From Prionace glauca (Eukaryota > Chordata > Chondrichthyes > Carcharhiniformes > Carcharhinidae): a stretch of 64,000 bases of DNA. A program made the position numbers and the translations under genes. The stretch is taken from positions 7,870,449-7,934,448 of the forward strand of contig CM075743.1 of the NCBI GenBank assembly GCA_037974335.1, read 5' to 3'. Under the pieces are notes generated by a model that was not told where the DNA came from, did no database searches, and worked only from the letters and a program-made list of their open reading frames with translations. Positions 14,001-23,539 of the stretch are shown piece by piece. The stretch's first letter is position 1. Each line of letters opens with the position of its first letter.

Positions 14001-17000
14001 CCAATACTGCTTTTTGCTTCAAATCTCAAATACCAGCTGGAACAGGCTGCATGAAATTCATTGATACACGTAAGAGGAAGTTTCTTTTAATATTACAGCT
14101 GATCTTAAAGGGACATTGGGTAACTATTTTGAAAAATATGACACTAATAGTTAGCATTTACCAGAGAATCTGATACAAATTAAGATGCAAATTTGTATCA
14201 GATTCAATGCCAATCAAACATTTACTAAAGTGGCTCAAAGAACTGGGGAGATTAAAATAGACTGATCAAAAGCACTAACTGGTGGAACAATTCATGAAAC
14301 TGGTGTACAGATATGACAGATTCATCCATGGATTTGTCTTATGTCTCATGTTGAAGTCTTAATAACAGTGTGTATTTTAATTTATTTAATATTGCTTATA
14401 ATTCAGCTTGTTAATTGGAATAGAGCGATAACCCAACAGTTGAACATGGAATTGATGTTACGTAGGTGAGAATTTAGTTACTGGCAAGGGTACAATAATG
14501 ATAATATGTTTATTGTTTAAGACTAATCTGTGAGAAGGAACTTGGTCATAGTTTGTGATCAAATTCTCTTCATGCTCTAGGATCAAGAGGAGGGATTGTA
14601 GCCGTGTGGCCAATAGCAATAGCTATTGAGAATTGTTAAGAGCTACAATCAAGCACGCTGGGACTTTTGGTCAAGTTGAATAGAAACTCAAGAAGATGGG
14701 ACTGAGAGTTTGTCATTGCTAGTTAGAAAATAGTTCCATTTTAAATGGTAGAGAGTTGATAATGTTGATCAAAAACTCCATTGCCATGTAGTATTCAATA
14801 ATGTTAAAATGGGCATGAGTGAAAAATGAAATCCAGTTTAATAAAGTTAAAGAACTAAAAGAAAATATTAGAAAGATGACTATGAATGAATTGTCTGCTA
14901 TAGAGGAACATTGGGCGGCACGGTAGCACAGTGGTTAGCACTGCTGCTTCACAGCTCCAGGGTCCTGGGTTCGATTCCCGGCTCGGGTCACTGCCTGTGT
15001 GGAGTTTGTACATTCTCCTCGTGTCTGCGTGGGTTTTCTCCGGGTGCTCCGGTTTCCTCCCACAGTCCAAAGATGTGCGGGTTAGGTTCATTGGCCATGC
15101 TAAAAATTGCCCCTTAGTGTCCTGGGATGTGTAGGTTAGAGGGATTAGCAGGTAAATGTGTAGGGATATGGGGATAGGGTCTGGGTGGGATTGTGTTCGG
15201 TGCAGACTCGATGGGCCGAAGGGCCTGTTTCTGCACTGTAGGGTTCTATTGTCAGTGACAAATTCTCATAAAATCATATCTCATCAACTGTAGGTTAAAC
15301 AACAGAAACTGTTGCAAACGAGAGACATGTTCTGTTTGCAGGATTATTATCACTGCCGTTTTCAGTGTGTATTACACAACAATAATCGGAATTTTACTGC
15401 CCCGCCTGCCACGGGAATCGGAGCAGGAGACGGGCAGACAGTGAGAAGCTCCATTGACCTCAGACAGGATTTTATAATTTCAGGACAAGTGAGAATGTAA
15501 AACTTCCCCCCAACAATTTCAAACAATGACCAATTAAAGGCAGCTTCCATTTTTAAAATGTGGCTTGCCTAGATTTTTTAAAATTAAATTATCCTGAATT
15601 TCCCATCCACAATTAATAATGTAGTTTACTTTATTTGGTGATTGTATGCAAGTTGCGCTAATACATCATAAATATTATTCATTTATATTTGCTAAGTATT
15701 TTGTGCCATTAAACTTAGGAGACTTCCCAAATCTGGAGACACATGAGGCAGACAAAGCAAATGTGTGTGTCTGTTCCCAATAGCTTGTTCTTCCTGGACC
15801 TGGTCACAAGCCTGAAGTTGGAGACTATAGCATGAGGGGCAACACTCCACATCAAGACATTGCTGACTGAGTATCTCTCCCTCTTACCACCCACCTCCAG
15901 CATATTGTAACAGTTTTTAGGATGATAATCAAACTGTTTGGTCTTGTTAGAACCCACCTTCCATTCCCATCAATAGCAGAAGCAGGACTCAAACCTGGAG
16001 CTTCAGGCTCAGATACAGAGACTCCATCCACTGCAGCACAACATCGTCTTTTGTGCCTTTACACGTCTCCAAATATTTAAACATCTCTGCCATATAACCT
16101 GCAGACTAGAGTTAAACTAACATTGATTATCTGACTGTCCAGCTCTGGTTGTTACTCACTGGGCAGAGAGCAAATGAGGAGAATCAAAATCCACATTGTT
16201 CTGTTGGAGGTCAGATCAGTGCTTGTCGTCAGTCACTCAGCTCCTATGTCTTACATTGAAATAAGTGTAAAATATAAATTGTAGAGGGAATTTAAATAAG
16301 GAAGAAGACAGCAGGACATGTTGTGAAAGGTCAGTAAACCAGGTGATGAAACCTGATCCATAAGATCTTGGACTTTTGTTAGTCATCTCTAACAAAAGAA
16401 CTACACCAGCTTGTATTGAAAGAATATAAAATTCTGAACAATAAAACAGTCATAAGAAGTTTGAATAGAAGAAAATGGTGAACAAGTTAATTATTTCCAC
16501 TGAATTAGGAGGCAAGTTAGCACCATCCCCCTCCCACGTTTTAAAAAGTCCACGTACCCCTCTGTGAAGCAAGTATTTTTGATTTGAAGAGGGTTAGTGA
16601 CCATAATAATGTTCTGTGAAAGGGTTTAATAATTAAGTTTAGCAGGAAATCATAACTCCTGCTCACACTTTTACACTGATTGGATATTATAATTAAGCAG
16701 ATATACAGAGGTTATGACTGGTTTTTAACATTTGTATCTCATGTGTGATGTAAGCCTAATCTTGGTTGTGAGTGGGCAGAAGTAACTCCTATAGAAATGC
16801 TTACTTCTGATTGGTATGTGTCAATTACTTGTAATCAAACCTGGAGGTATATCTGTTTGGGCATTCAGAGCTCTGGCTTGCCATTAGCTGGGGTGTTATG
16901 GCTCTTACTGTAACTCTTATATATACTCTTACTATAGTTGTTTACTGCCATGCTAAATGATGCCTTCCAGGGCAGTGTTGCTGGAATCAGCCTCATATAC

Positions 17001-18687
17001 AGGCTGGATGGGTAGCCATTCAACCTGAGGAGACTTTAAGCTATTACCAAAGTGAAGGATATTGTTCTGAGAGACTTCCTCTCTGCTGATTACTGCGCCC
17101 TGTATACTGGCACAGAGCCAGAGATGCAAGTCAGTATGGACAAATTTTCCATGGCTTGTGACAACTTTGGACTCATCATCAACATTAAAAAGACTGAAGT
17201 CTTGCACCAGCCTGCTCCTCGTACACCGTACACAGAACCCATAATCACAATCAAAAGGCAGAAACTACAGTGGACCAGTTCACTTATCTTGGCAGCACCC
17301 TCTCCCAAGCAGTGACTATTGATGCAGAAGTTAGCTGCATAATAGCAAAGGCAAGTTCTGCTTTCGGTAGATTGCGCTCCACTGTATGGGAACGTCGAGG
17401 AATCAGCCCAGCAACAAAACTAAAGGTCTACTTTAGTTTTGCGGTACTCACTACCCTCCTGTACGCCTGTGAAACGTGGACTGTGTACTGAAGGCGTGCA
17501 AGACAGCTCAATCATTTCCACATGACTTGTCTTCGCAGAATATTATGCATCCGATGGCAAGACAAAGTATCAGACACTGATGTTCTCTCGAGCAAGTCTA
17601 CCATCAGTCCACACGCTGCTGATGAGACTGCAGACCCGGTGGGCAGGTCATGTCATCCGTATGTCAGACGAGCGCGTACCCAAGCAGCTCCTTTTTAGGG
17701 AACTCTCTGCTGGAGTCACTCACATGAAGGGCAGAAGAAATGTTTCAAAGACACACTCAAGGCCTCCCTGAAGTCACTTGACATTGACACGACTGCCTGG
17801 GAAACACTGGCACAAAACCACCCTGGCGGTGCCTCATCCACAAAGGCTGTCAAGCTCACGAAGCAAGGTGTATTGCTGAAGCACAAGTTAAGCGCGAGCT
17901 GCGCAAGTCCAGAGTCACCAGCGCAACAACTACAGTGTCTACACAAGTCTGTCCAATACGTGCCAGGACATTCCGTGCCTGAATTGGCCCTGATCAGTCA
18001 TCTTCAGACACACTGCACCCAGCATCAAAATGACTAATGATGTTGAGGTCCTCACCGATGGCGATGGACAAGCAACAGCTGGGGCACTAGGGCTCTTACT
18101 ATAGCTACCAATAAATAGGTGATTTAAAACTCTGAAACCCGCCTGGCTTCTTTAAGGGGACAAAGTCTCCAGCAAGATAAAGGGTTGAGCAAAAACAGCC
18201 CCACAACAGCTTTTATGAAAATAACTTAAAGATAAAGTTTCATTGATAATTTGTTTTAATTTGCTTAATCTCAATCTTGTTGTGGGTGACGAACAACAAT
18301 TCTGTCAGGGTGAGGAGACCTGATGTGGAATAGAACAACCTTCGCTGCTCCATGTATCAGATCTACAAACAAATTTTGAGGCAGATTTCAGGCAGAAAAA
18401 GATCTCAATTCACTGAGAAAATTATCTGGGCAAAAGTAAATTGTGATTGAGTATCTGGGAGGCAGACTCAATTCCAATGTGAGGATTTCTCTGCTCAACT
18501 CCCTGACATGGGGCTGTGTATTTCCCTAGGTGAAGTTGATGATGAGTGAAGCTGGAGAATGACACTTTTTTTCAAACAATGAATAAACACTGTAGACTAG
18601 AGTTAAGCTAACATTGATTATCTGACTGTCCAGCTCTGGCTGTTACTCACCGGGCAGAGAGCAAATGAGGAGAATCAAAATCCACAT
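1718..18687 (-). CDS. Gene 2: multi-Ig CD300/pIgR-like receptor, 3' part outside the window
   Basis: Spliced gene read on the minus strand. Exons in order are leader (18651-18687, with a second leader at 16160-16196), V (7206-7517), C2 (4943-5266), V (4046-4351) and C2 (1718-2041). Every junction seen has AG acceptor and GT donor and is phase 1, so the frame stays open from the ATG through all four Ig domains. Both V domains carry the extra cysteine pair of the pIgR/CD300 group (KYWCRGW, then C a few residues on) as well as the core Ig pair. No stop or broken splice site was seen. Stalk, membrane and tail exons are not in the window, so whether the product is membrane-bound, secreted, activating or inhibitory is unknown. 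The first intron is about 8.6 kb (from the 16.2 kb leader) and is packed with repeats. The family resembles elasmobranch MDIR genes; a direct pIgR orthologue is less likely because of the alternating C2 domains. Confidence 0.75.
2100..4000. other. Intron between V and C2 of gene 2 (unit 2)
   Basis: No exon is seen. It holds a retroposon 3' end (2755-2970) and a block at 3300-3970 that recurs at 6470-7165 in the tandem unit. Open frames inside 3313-3853 occur on both strands with no splice context and little in common beyond the DNA repeat, so I do not call a protein. Confidence 0.5.
2755..2970 (+). mobile_element. Non-LTR retroposon 3' end with AAATC-type tail
   Basis: A conserved block beginning CTGCTGCCATCAGACGTTTG runs to a tail of AATAAATCAAATTG, the pattern of a LINE or SINE 3' end with a short repeat tail. 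The same element lies at 5995-6205, at the same place in the tandem unit, so it was present before the V+C2 duplication. The family is not certain (L2-like is possible). Confidence 0.5.
4046..4351 (-). CDS. Gene 2 exon: V-type Ig domain, second copy
   Basis: 306 nt, phase 1-1, acceptor CTCCTCAG and donor GTACGT. The domain has ITIDCHY (core Cys), VKYWCRGW with a following QC (extra disulfide of the pIgR/CD300 group), GRISITDN, and HSGDAGWYSCGI (the DxGxYxC motif). It is six bases shorter at its 5' end than the copy at 7206-7517, because a TTCCAG block at the exon start is absent. The frame is unaffected. Confidence 0.88.
4943..5266 (-). CDS. Gene 2 exon: C2-like Ig domain, first copy
   Basis: 324 nt, phase 1-1, acceptor CTGCAG and donor GTAAGT. 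The core motifs are GGSVSISCESA, IRYTWYEK and HHQYYCTASNNQGDKSS. It ends with HRSGETCSYEIQDGHQ. It differs from the copy at 1718-2041 at only a few residues, such as SLLIR for SLPIQ, so the tandem duplication is recent or has been homogenised. Confidence 0.87.
5300..7165. other. Intron between V and C2 of gene 2 (unit 1)
   Basis: This is the tandem copy of 2100-4000, with the same order: a retroposon 3' end at 5995-6205, then the block 6470-7165. No exon or splice pair with coding context is seen. Confidence 0.5.
5995..6205 (+). mobile_element. Non-LTR retroposon 3' end with AAATC-type tail (second copy)
   Basis: This matches 2755-2970 nearly base for base and ends AATACTAAATCAAATCAAAA. It sits at the same place in the upstream tandem unit, so it marks the duplication rather than a new insertion. 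Confidence 0.5.
7206..7517 (-). CDS. Gene 2 exon: V-type Ig domain, first copy
   Basis: 312 nt, phase 1-1, acceptor CTCCTCAG and donor GTACGT. It follows the leader exons in the transcript and joins in frame to either of them (leader LP, then PGALWSRRE). It carries ITIDCHY, NVKYWCRGW with WC, GRISITDN and HSGDAGRYSCGI, so both the core and the extra disulfide of a pIgR/CD300-type V domain are present. A further Cys occurs near the end (QMCKVKL). Confidence 0.88.
7870..9577 (+). mobile_element. CR1-like LINE 3' fragment, split by a second CR1
   Basis: The plus-strand parts 7870-8529 and 9387-9577 form one 5'-truncated CR1-like copy. They encode the end of the reverse transcriptase (RDLGVLVH, LYRALVRLQLEYCVQFW, NFFTQRVVNLWNSLP) and finish in a 3' end ending CTTATGTTCTTATG. 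The middle is a minus-strand CR1. The break falls in the same place of the consensus, GTGGAGGCT then CCTCGCTAAAT. Confidence 0.85.
8530..9386 (-). mobile_element. CR1-like LINE 3' fragment nested in an older CR1
   Basis: Begins on the plus strand with AAGAACATAAGAACATAAG, the reversed CR1 tail. Read on the minus strand it encodes VRKANGMLAFIAKGIEYKS, RGLSYEERLNKLGLYSLEF and NFFTQRVVNLWNSLPVEV, with only a few damaged codons. It is younger than its host copy. Together the two copies make a long inverted repeat. Confidence 0.85.
9850..10290 (-). mobile_element. tRNA-derived SINE, interrupted by a block from the receptor intron
   Basis: The reversed SINE tail CACAAGTAGGCTTACATTAA lies near 9870. 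The body follows, and the reversed tRNA head (GGGAATCGAACCCAG, then CCACTGTGCTGCCC) ends near 10290. Bases about 10025-10170 are not SINE. They match 3745-3890 and 6911-7060 of the gene 2 V-C2 introns. Confidence 0.65.
10300..12200. other. Intron 1 of gene 2, mostly unrecognised
   Basis: No exon is recognised. About 11085-11190 matches 14605-14705 and may be one end of the retrovirus relic described separately. 11200-12200 is AT-rich, with no open frame of note and no family I can name. Confidence 0.35.
12205..12720 (-). mobile_element. SINE (reversed) split by a CR1 3' end
   Basis: The reversed SINE body starts CATAGAATCCTTGCAGTGCA at 12205, is interrupted at 12300, and resumes at about 12485 with AACCCCATACATTTACCCC. 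It ends near 12720 in a decayed tRNA head. The inserted piece, 12300-12485, is a plus-strand CR1 tail that ends TTCTTATGTTCTTAT. Confidence 0.75.
12300..12485 (+). mobile_element. CR1-like LINE 3' tail inserted in a SINE
   Basis: Bases CCTCGCTAAGTATTTTTAAG through CTTATGTTCTTAT match the last about 185 bases of the better-preserved CR1 at 47085-47868. It is strongly 5'-truncated. Confidence 0.8.
14912..15250 (+). mobile_element. Full-length tRNA-derived SINE (elasmobranch HE1-like type)
   Basis: Begins GGGCGGCACGGTAGCACAGT with an A box (TAGCACAGTGGTTAGCACTG) and a B box (GGTTCGATTCC). The common body follows, and it ends GTTTCTGCACTGTAGGGTTC. It is nearly identical to the copy at 31890-32228, so both are young. 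Its tRNA-like head is a pol III promoter relic, not a tRNA gene. Confidence 0.85.
15260..16155. other. Intron 1 of gene 2 next to the downstream leader
   Basis: Around 15380-15500 there is a block (ATTTTACTGCCCCGCCTGCC) related to sequence in the gene 3 introns near 45140 and 45410. Bases 16030-16150 match, in reverse, 63120-63240. No exon is seen. Confidence 0.45.
16160..16196 (-). CDS. Leader (signal peptide) exon, downstream copy
   Basis: 37 nt from ATG to a GTGAGT donor, giving MWILILLICSLP plus the first base of the next codon. The short hydrophobic peptide and phase 1 end are typical of an Ig-receptor leader. It joins in frame to the V exon at 7206-7517. It is almost identical to the exon at 18651-18687. 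Start codon context on the minus strand is CAACAGAACAATGTGG. Confidence 0.82.
16260..16290 (-). promoter_or_regulatory. TATA-like element upstream of the downstream leader
   Basis: Read on the minus strand, an AATTTATATTTTACAC block lies about 80 bases before the ATG. The same block lies at the same distance before the second leader (near 18765). Conservation in both copies supports a core promoter, but the transcription start is unknown. Confidence 0.3.
16960..18130 (+). mobile_element. LINE reverse transcriptase C-terminal fragment (not CR1)
   Basis: Encodes, with breaks, DQFTYLGSTLSQAVTIDAE, IAKASSAFGRLRSTVWERRG, LTTLLYACETWTVY and RLQTRWAGHVIRMSDERVPK. These are motifs of the non-LTR element often annotated as craniofacial-development-like protein, and a decayed terminal Cys-rich segment follows near 17945. 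It is at least three-way frameshifted. It lies inside one of two tandem copies of the leader upstream region, so it arrived after that duplication. The clade is uncertain (I/Nimb-like is possible). Confidence 0.75.
18651..18687 (-). CDS. Leader (signal peptide) exon, upstream copy
   Basis: 37 nt, ATG to a GTGAGT donor, encoding MWILILLICSLP and one base of the next codon (G here, A in the other copy). Flanking bases on both sides match the 16.2 kb copy. Which leader is used cannot be told from sequence. Both keep consensus donors. Confidence 0.82.
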
Positions 18688-18749
18688 CGTTCTGTTGGAG
18701 ATCAGATCAGTGCTTAGTCATCAAGTCACCCAGCTCCTGTGTCTCACAT

Positions 18750-18775
18750 TGAAATAAGTGTTAAATATAAATTGT
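18750..18775 (-). promoter_or_regulatory. TATA-like element upstream of the upstream leader
   Basis: AATTTATATTTAACAC on the minus strand, about 78 bases before the ATG. It is conserved with the block before the 16.2 kb leader. Confidence 0.3.
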
Positions 18776-19469
18776 ATCTGAAATGTAAATGAGGAAGAAA
18801 ATAGCAGGAAGTCAGGTTATGAAACCACAGTCAGCCACTTCACAAAATTTGGTTCCTTAGACCCTGAAGTTGTGTTTGTTATATTCACCAGACAAATGAA
18901 AGTAATTATCGTTGAAAGAATGTAAAATTCTGGAAACAAGACGTTAAGAATTCAGAACTTAAGGATAATACTGACCCAAGCCAAGTTTTATAATTAATTG
19001 TGAGGGGAGTTAGAATACGCCCTCCCCCATTGTTATTAACATTCTATCAACTTCTCAATGGAACAAGTATTTTGTTTCCTGATGTGAGTTATTTTGCTAA
19101 TGGAACATGGAGATTTATTAATATTTTGTTTTGATTTGCTGAATGTGAATCTTGTTATTCAGACAGAGTAACAACCCTGTCAGGATGAGGAGATCGGAGC
19201 TCCATGATGTGCAGCAGAAGACCATCCCCAGCTCCATTTATCCACACACACGTTCTGGGGCAGAATTCTGTCAGAAAAGGATCTCAATTCACAGAGAGAA
19301 GGCTGTGGGTGAAAGGAAATTGTGATTGAGTAACTGGGAGGAGGATTCAATTCCAAATTGAGGACACAACTACTCAACGCCCTGTGACATGGGGCCGTGT
19401 ATTTGCCAAGACAGAGATGGTGATGAATGATCCTGGTGAGCGACATATTGTTTAAACATTGACCTGAAT

Positions 19470-20115
19470 TTTGCATTCTGGAAGTGGGTGTGTGGCGCTC
19501 CTGATCACCCCAGGAATGGCACACAATTATGGCTGGAGGACAACATCATTGCGTCATCTCGCAATTTTTTTGTTGGGCAGGCATATGCAGAAGTGGAAGA
19601 TCATTACCGCAGTTAAAGGTGTGCAGAGCTAATATTGTGGACACCCAGGTTAACTCCCTCCAGACTGTATACCGCTGTGCTGCTGAGTCTGTGCTGCCGG
19701 TGGGACAGGCTATATCCAGAGACGATGATGGTGATCAGAGTGATTTAAATTTCCATTTGCCAACATTCTGTCCTAGGTTGGGGACAACCTGCTGACTCTG
19801 ATGGCATGTGGGTCTTGATGAGCTTAGAAGCCCTCTGTTGGTCAGCAGAGCCTATGCAAGCCCTGTTGGGGTAGGAGATCCCAGTACCATGGCTGGGATC
19901 TCTTCAATCATCACAACCTCAATGGATACAACAGGCACTGGCAGAGAGTTGGGGAAGCTGCTGCCATCATTTACATTGCCCTGAGAGGAAACTGGTGCAA
20001 ACTACAGGCCGTCCACCAGAATGATATTGGCTTGAACCTCCCCATTCACCACCAACAGATGGGCAGCTAGCAGAGTAACGTGGTGCCTCATCCATCTATT
20101 ATGATCTGATAGGAA
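19470..20115. other. Upstream flank of gene 2, nothing recognised
   Basis: An 88-codon open frame at 19529-19795 has no family resemblance, no splice context and no start context I would trust. I see no promoter elements beyond those near the leaders. Confidence 0.4.
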
Positions 20116-20124
20116 TTAAATGTC

Positions 20125-20425
20125 ATTTAATCCCTGCAATGCAAAAGGAGGCCATTTGGCCCATCGAGCCTGCACCAACAACAATCCCACCCAGGTTCTA
20201 TCCCTGTAATCCAATGTATTTACCTCGCTAGTTCCCCTGACACTAAGAGGAAATTTAGCATGGCCAATCATCCTGACCTGCACATCTTTGGAGTGTGGGA
20301 GGAAACTGAGGCACCCACACAGAAGCCCATACAGATATGGGGACAACGTGCAAAATCCACACAGATAGTGACCTCGGGTCGGAATTGAACCCGAGTCCCT
20401 GGCACCGCGCAAACCAAATCCTGAA
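20125..20425 (-). mobile_element. Reversed tRNA-derived SINE, 5' head incomplete
   Basis: Contains GCAAAAGGAGGCCATTTGGC, CACATCTTTGGAGTGTGGGA and a reversed B-box area, GGAATTGAACCCGAGTCC. It is an older copy than the one at 14912. Confidence 0.7.
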
Positions 20426-20429
20426 GGAA

Positions 20430-21070
20430 AACTTTGCAAGATATCACAATCATTTTCCTTTTGTATTTTGCTACAAGGATGTACATTTACTGAAGTCAGG
20501 TTCTGGTAATACTTTTTTTGAGATTTTAAATAATAATTTACTACATTTGTCACCAAAGAAAAATATAAGCACGCAAGAAAACATTTCCTCAGAAACGTTT
20601 CCTACTTTTGTTAGAGTCACAAATAAACACCCTAACATACTCAGTCTATGAAAAGTTGCAGTAATATTATTGCAAATCATTCCCACTGTTGCTGTAGGAG
20701 AGGTATGTCAGAGGAATTCTCTCCACTCCCACTCTGTTGTGCAAATTCAAAAATTAACACCCATGGTTCATTTATGCCCCAAGCAAACAAGAATCTCGGC
20801 GTTGGTACAAAATATGCAGTTCTGTAAAAGTTAACTCCACCACAAACAGCGGGCATGAAACTGATTTTAATTCCCCTTTTTTGGCAAGCACTTGCTAAGT
20901 AGATACTATGCAGATATTTTATGCAGAGAGTACTTTAAGGAAGGAAATCCACCATCCTTACCTTACAGTAACATGAATGACCTATTTTGATATTTGGGCA
21001 GTTAGGGGATGGGTAACAAATACTGTCCTTGCCGGCGAAACTCACATCCCATGGAAACATTTTAAAACTT
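20430..21070. other. Intergenic, nothing recognised
   Basis: AT-rich sequence between two SINEs. No exon-like splice context or known repeat was seen. Confidence 0.35.
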
Positions 21071-21073
21071 TTC

Positions 21074-21397
21074 ATAGAATCTCTACAGTGCAGAAGGAGG
21101 CCATTTGGCCCATCGAGTCTGCACCGATCACAATCTCACCCAGACTCTATCCCTGTAACCCCATATATCTACCCCGTTAGTACCCCTGACACTAAGGGGC
21201 AATTTTCCATGGTCAATCAACCTAACCCATGCATCTTTGGTGCGTGGGAGGAAACCGGAGCACCCGGACGTTACCCACGCAGACATGGGGAGAACGTGCA
21301 AACTCTGCACAGAGAGTAACCCGAGCACGGAACTGAACCCGGCTCCCTGGCACTGTGAGGCAGCAGTGCTAACCACTATGCCACCTTGTTGCCCCAT
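21074..21397 (-). mobile_element. Reversed tRNA-derived SINE, near full length
   Basis: Runs from CATAGAATCTCTACAGTGCA to GCTAACCACTATGCCACC, with the reversed B-box area GAACTGAACCCGGC. Open frames inside it are SINE shadows. Confidence 0.8.
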
Positions 21398-21399
21398 TC

Positions 21400-23270
21400 A
21401 TTGGGTTTGCTTGTAATCTACAACTTTGTAATACTTATAAAAATAAGTAAAAATTGGTTCCAGTTATATCCTTATCACTTGTGCTCCTAAAAGACAATGT
21501 CTATGAATTAGACGGTGAAGTTGCAGTTGCTAGGCTTTCAGGAAGTGTTTTCTGATCATTGTCTCTTGTGTTTAATGGGGTGGTTATGAATATTATAATA
21601 GCTGTAAAGAGAGCTCCAATAAAGCAGAAAATGTGATCAATTTCTATTTATAACCAAGTGAACTTTCTTGTTCAGTTCTATAAAGTTATGTTGTAATTGC
21701 TACATTTTTCCTCCCCAGTCAAGTGATTGTAACATCAGTCAAAATGAAATGCAATTGGAAATAACTTCTCCTGTATTTGAGTATATTTCCATGTCATTAA
21801 ATACCCCTCTGGACAGATATTGACTGGCATGATTTACAACAGGTTTATCCAGAACATGAACCTGTTGTGGGGGTATCTTTCAGGGTGTAAAGGTGAGTAC
21901 AGCTCCTGAGATAGAGGCACAAGGCCAGGCAGTGACCTGGCAATGTCCCTGGTGTACCCTTGGCACATGTTGACAAAGCCAGGTTGGCAACATGCCAATC
22001 AGGCAGTGGCTGTGCCAGGCTGTGGCAGGGGGCAGTGCTGGGGTGGACCCCAGTGAGAACCTCATGGGGGGTGGAGGGGGAGGCGGAGTTTTTTCATCTG
22101 ACCACAGTGCCCTTCAGACATAGCACCCTGAACTCAGTGCAACCGGGCATTGCCGATGGGTTGAGCCCCCCCCCCGATTGTCTAGTTTCATGCAGTGATC
22201 AAGCTAGAAGTTGTTGGCTGAACGTCTTTGAATCTTAGCATTCTTCACTGTAACCTTTATCGATGTAAAAGATATGCTGGCCAGTATGGTGCCCTGGCCA
22301 AAATTTATCTCTCCATCTTCATCGCCAAGAAGCAGATTATCTGCTGACTATGGGCGTGAGTTTCCAGCCACACTTGCTACAAAAACCAGAAAACCCTGCC
22401 CTGAAGTCAACGGATCCTCCCAATGGTCACGCCCTCCCCCCCTCCCCCCTCCCCCACACCCGCTACTATTCCCCTGATGAACGGAAGGAGAACATTCACC
22501 AATTTTACTTTGCACTTTGTGATTTCTTGCCGTGCACAAATTGGCTACTGTGCTTCCGGCAGCAAATCTTCCAAAATATGTTACTGGCGGTAAGGTGCTT
22601 GGGGATGTCCTGAAGCTAAAGCACTGATAAATGCAAGCCATTTTTTCCAGTTGTTTAGTGAAGGGTTTTACAGCATTCACCAACACCATTTGACACCTCC
22701 ACTGTGTAAATGAGTGAAGGTGGAAGGATAAGTTGAGAAGACTGTGAAAAACACATTTCAGATCCTTGGGTTTATTGATAGAGGGACAGGGTTACAAAAG
22801 CAAAGAAGTTATGCTTCACCTTTATGAAGCATTGGTTAGTCATCCATTGTGTTCAGTTCTGGGCAGGTAAATTCACTTTCTAAATGCGAGTTACTGTTGT
22901 AGTGCTTTGTTTGTTCTCTTTGTATTGACAAAGTTATAATTGCGCACATTATCATTGCATTTTATTTGTTTGTAACATTTAGAGTATAACGTGTTGTGTG
23001 TCAATCCTCATGAACAAAAAGATAGGGTGAAACCGCAGTTTTAACGGATAAATGCTCAAATTGTACATATATTTAAAATGGTTCAATGAGAATCTCAGAC
23101 TAAAACAAGTGGTATCTGTTTGAAAAAACTCTCCGATGACAATGAGTAACTTAGAAACAATAGCAAGAATTTAAATAGTATTACATGAGATATACTGCAC
23201 AGAAACAGGCCATTCAGTCCATTTATTTTTATAATCCACAGGAGCCCACCCTCATTCTACCTATAGGTTA
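21400..23270. other. Intergenic between gene 1 tail and gene 2 leader
   Basis: No gene is recognised. 22425-22460 is a C-rich tract (CCCCCCTCCCCCCTCCCCCA). A 92-codon and a 113-codon open frame overlap here on opposite strands without family features. Confidence 0.4.
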
Positions 23271-23274
23271 TCTT

Positions 23275-23490
23275 TCTCATAGAATCCCTACCATGCAGAA
23301 GGAGGCTGGGATTGGTGCCTATAGTTCTGCTTCCTCATTCTAATGAGGAAATTGTTGTGAAGCACCCGGAGGAAACCCATGCAGACACGGGGAGATTGTG
23401 CAACCCCCACACAGACAGTGACCCAAGTTGGGAATTGGACCCAGGGTCCCTGGTGCTGTAAGGCAACAGTGCTAACCGCTGTGCACCGTC
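23275..23490 (-). mobile_element. Reversed tRNA-derived SINE with internal deletion
   Basis: CATAGAATCCCTACCATGCA at 23278, then AAGCACCCGGAGGAAACCC, and a decayed head near 23490. The middle of the body is missing. Confidence 0.7.
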
Positions 23491-23539
23491 ACCTTTTTGT
23501 TCCCGATTCTCTGACAAAATCACCTACTTCACTCTTCAA

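Larger units (their letters stand above)
11085..14910 (+). mobile_element. Endogenous retrovirus relic with env-like region
   Basis: A broken, old element. Its parts are an env-like region at about 12740-14470, including a hydrophobic membrane-anchor segment near 14340-14460, then a purine-rich tract near 14580, then a stretch at about 14596-14910 whose start repeats 11085-11190 in direct orientation, as LTRs would. No gag or pol was recognised, so the copy is internally deleted or partial. It carries several breaks. The right end is cut by a full-length SINE. The retroviral family is not determined. The call rests on the order anchor, purine tract, direct repeat. Confidence 0.45.
18230..19465. 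repeat. Tandem duplication of the leader upstream region
   Basis: 18230-18590 and 19110-19460 are direct repeats, sharing TCTCAATTCACTGAGA/ACAGAGA and GGAAATTGTGATTGAGTA blocks. With the two leader exons this shows a unit of about 0.9 kb (leader plus promoter) duplicated in tandem. The downstream unit was later split by the LINE at 16.6-18.2 kb. Confidence 0.65.

Noticed and set aside
16952-17771. Craniofacial-development-like host gene
   Set aside because: The same protein motifs belong to a non-LTR element. The copy here is multiply frameshifted and repeat-flanked.
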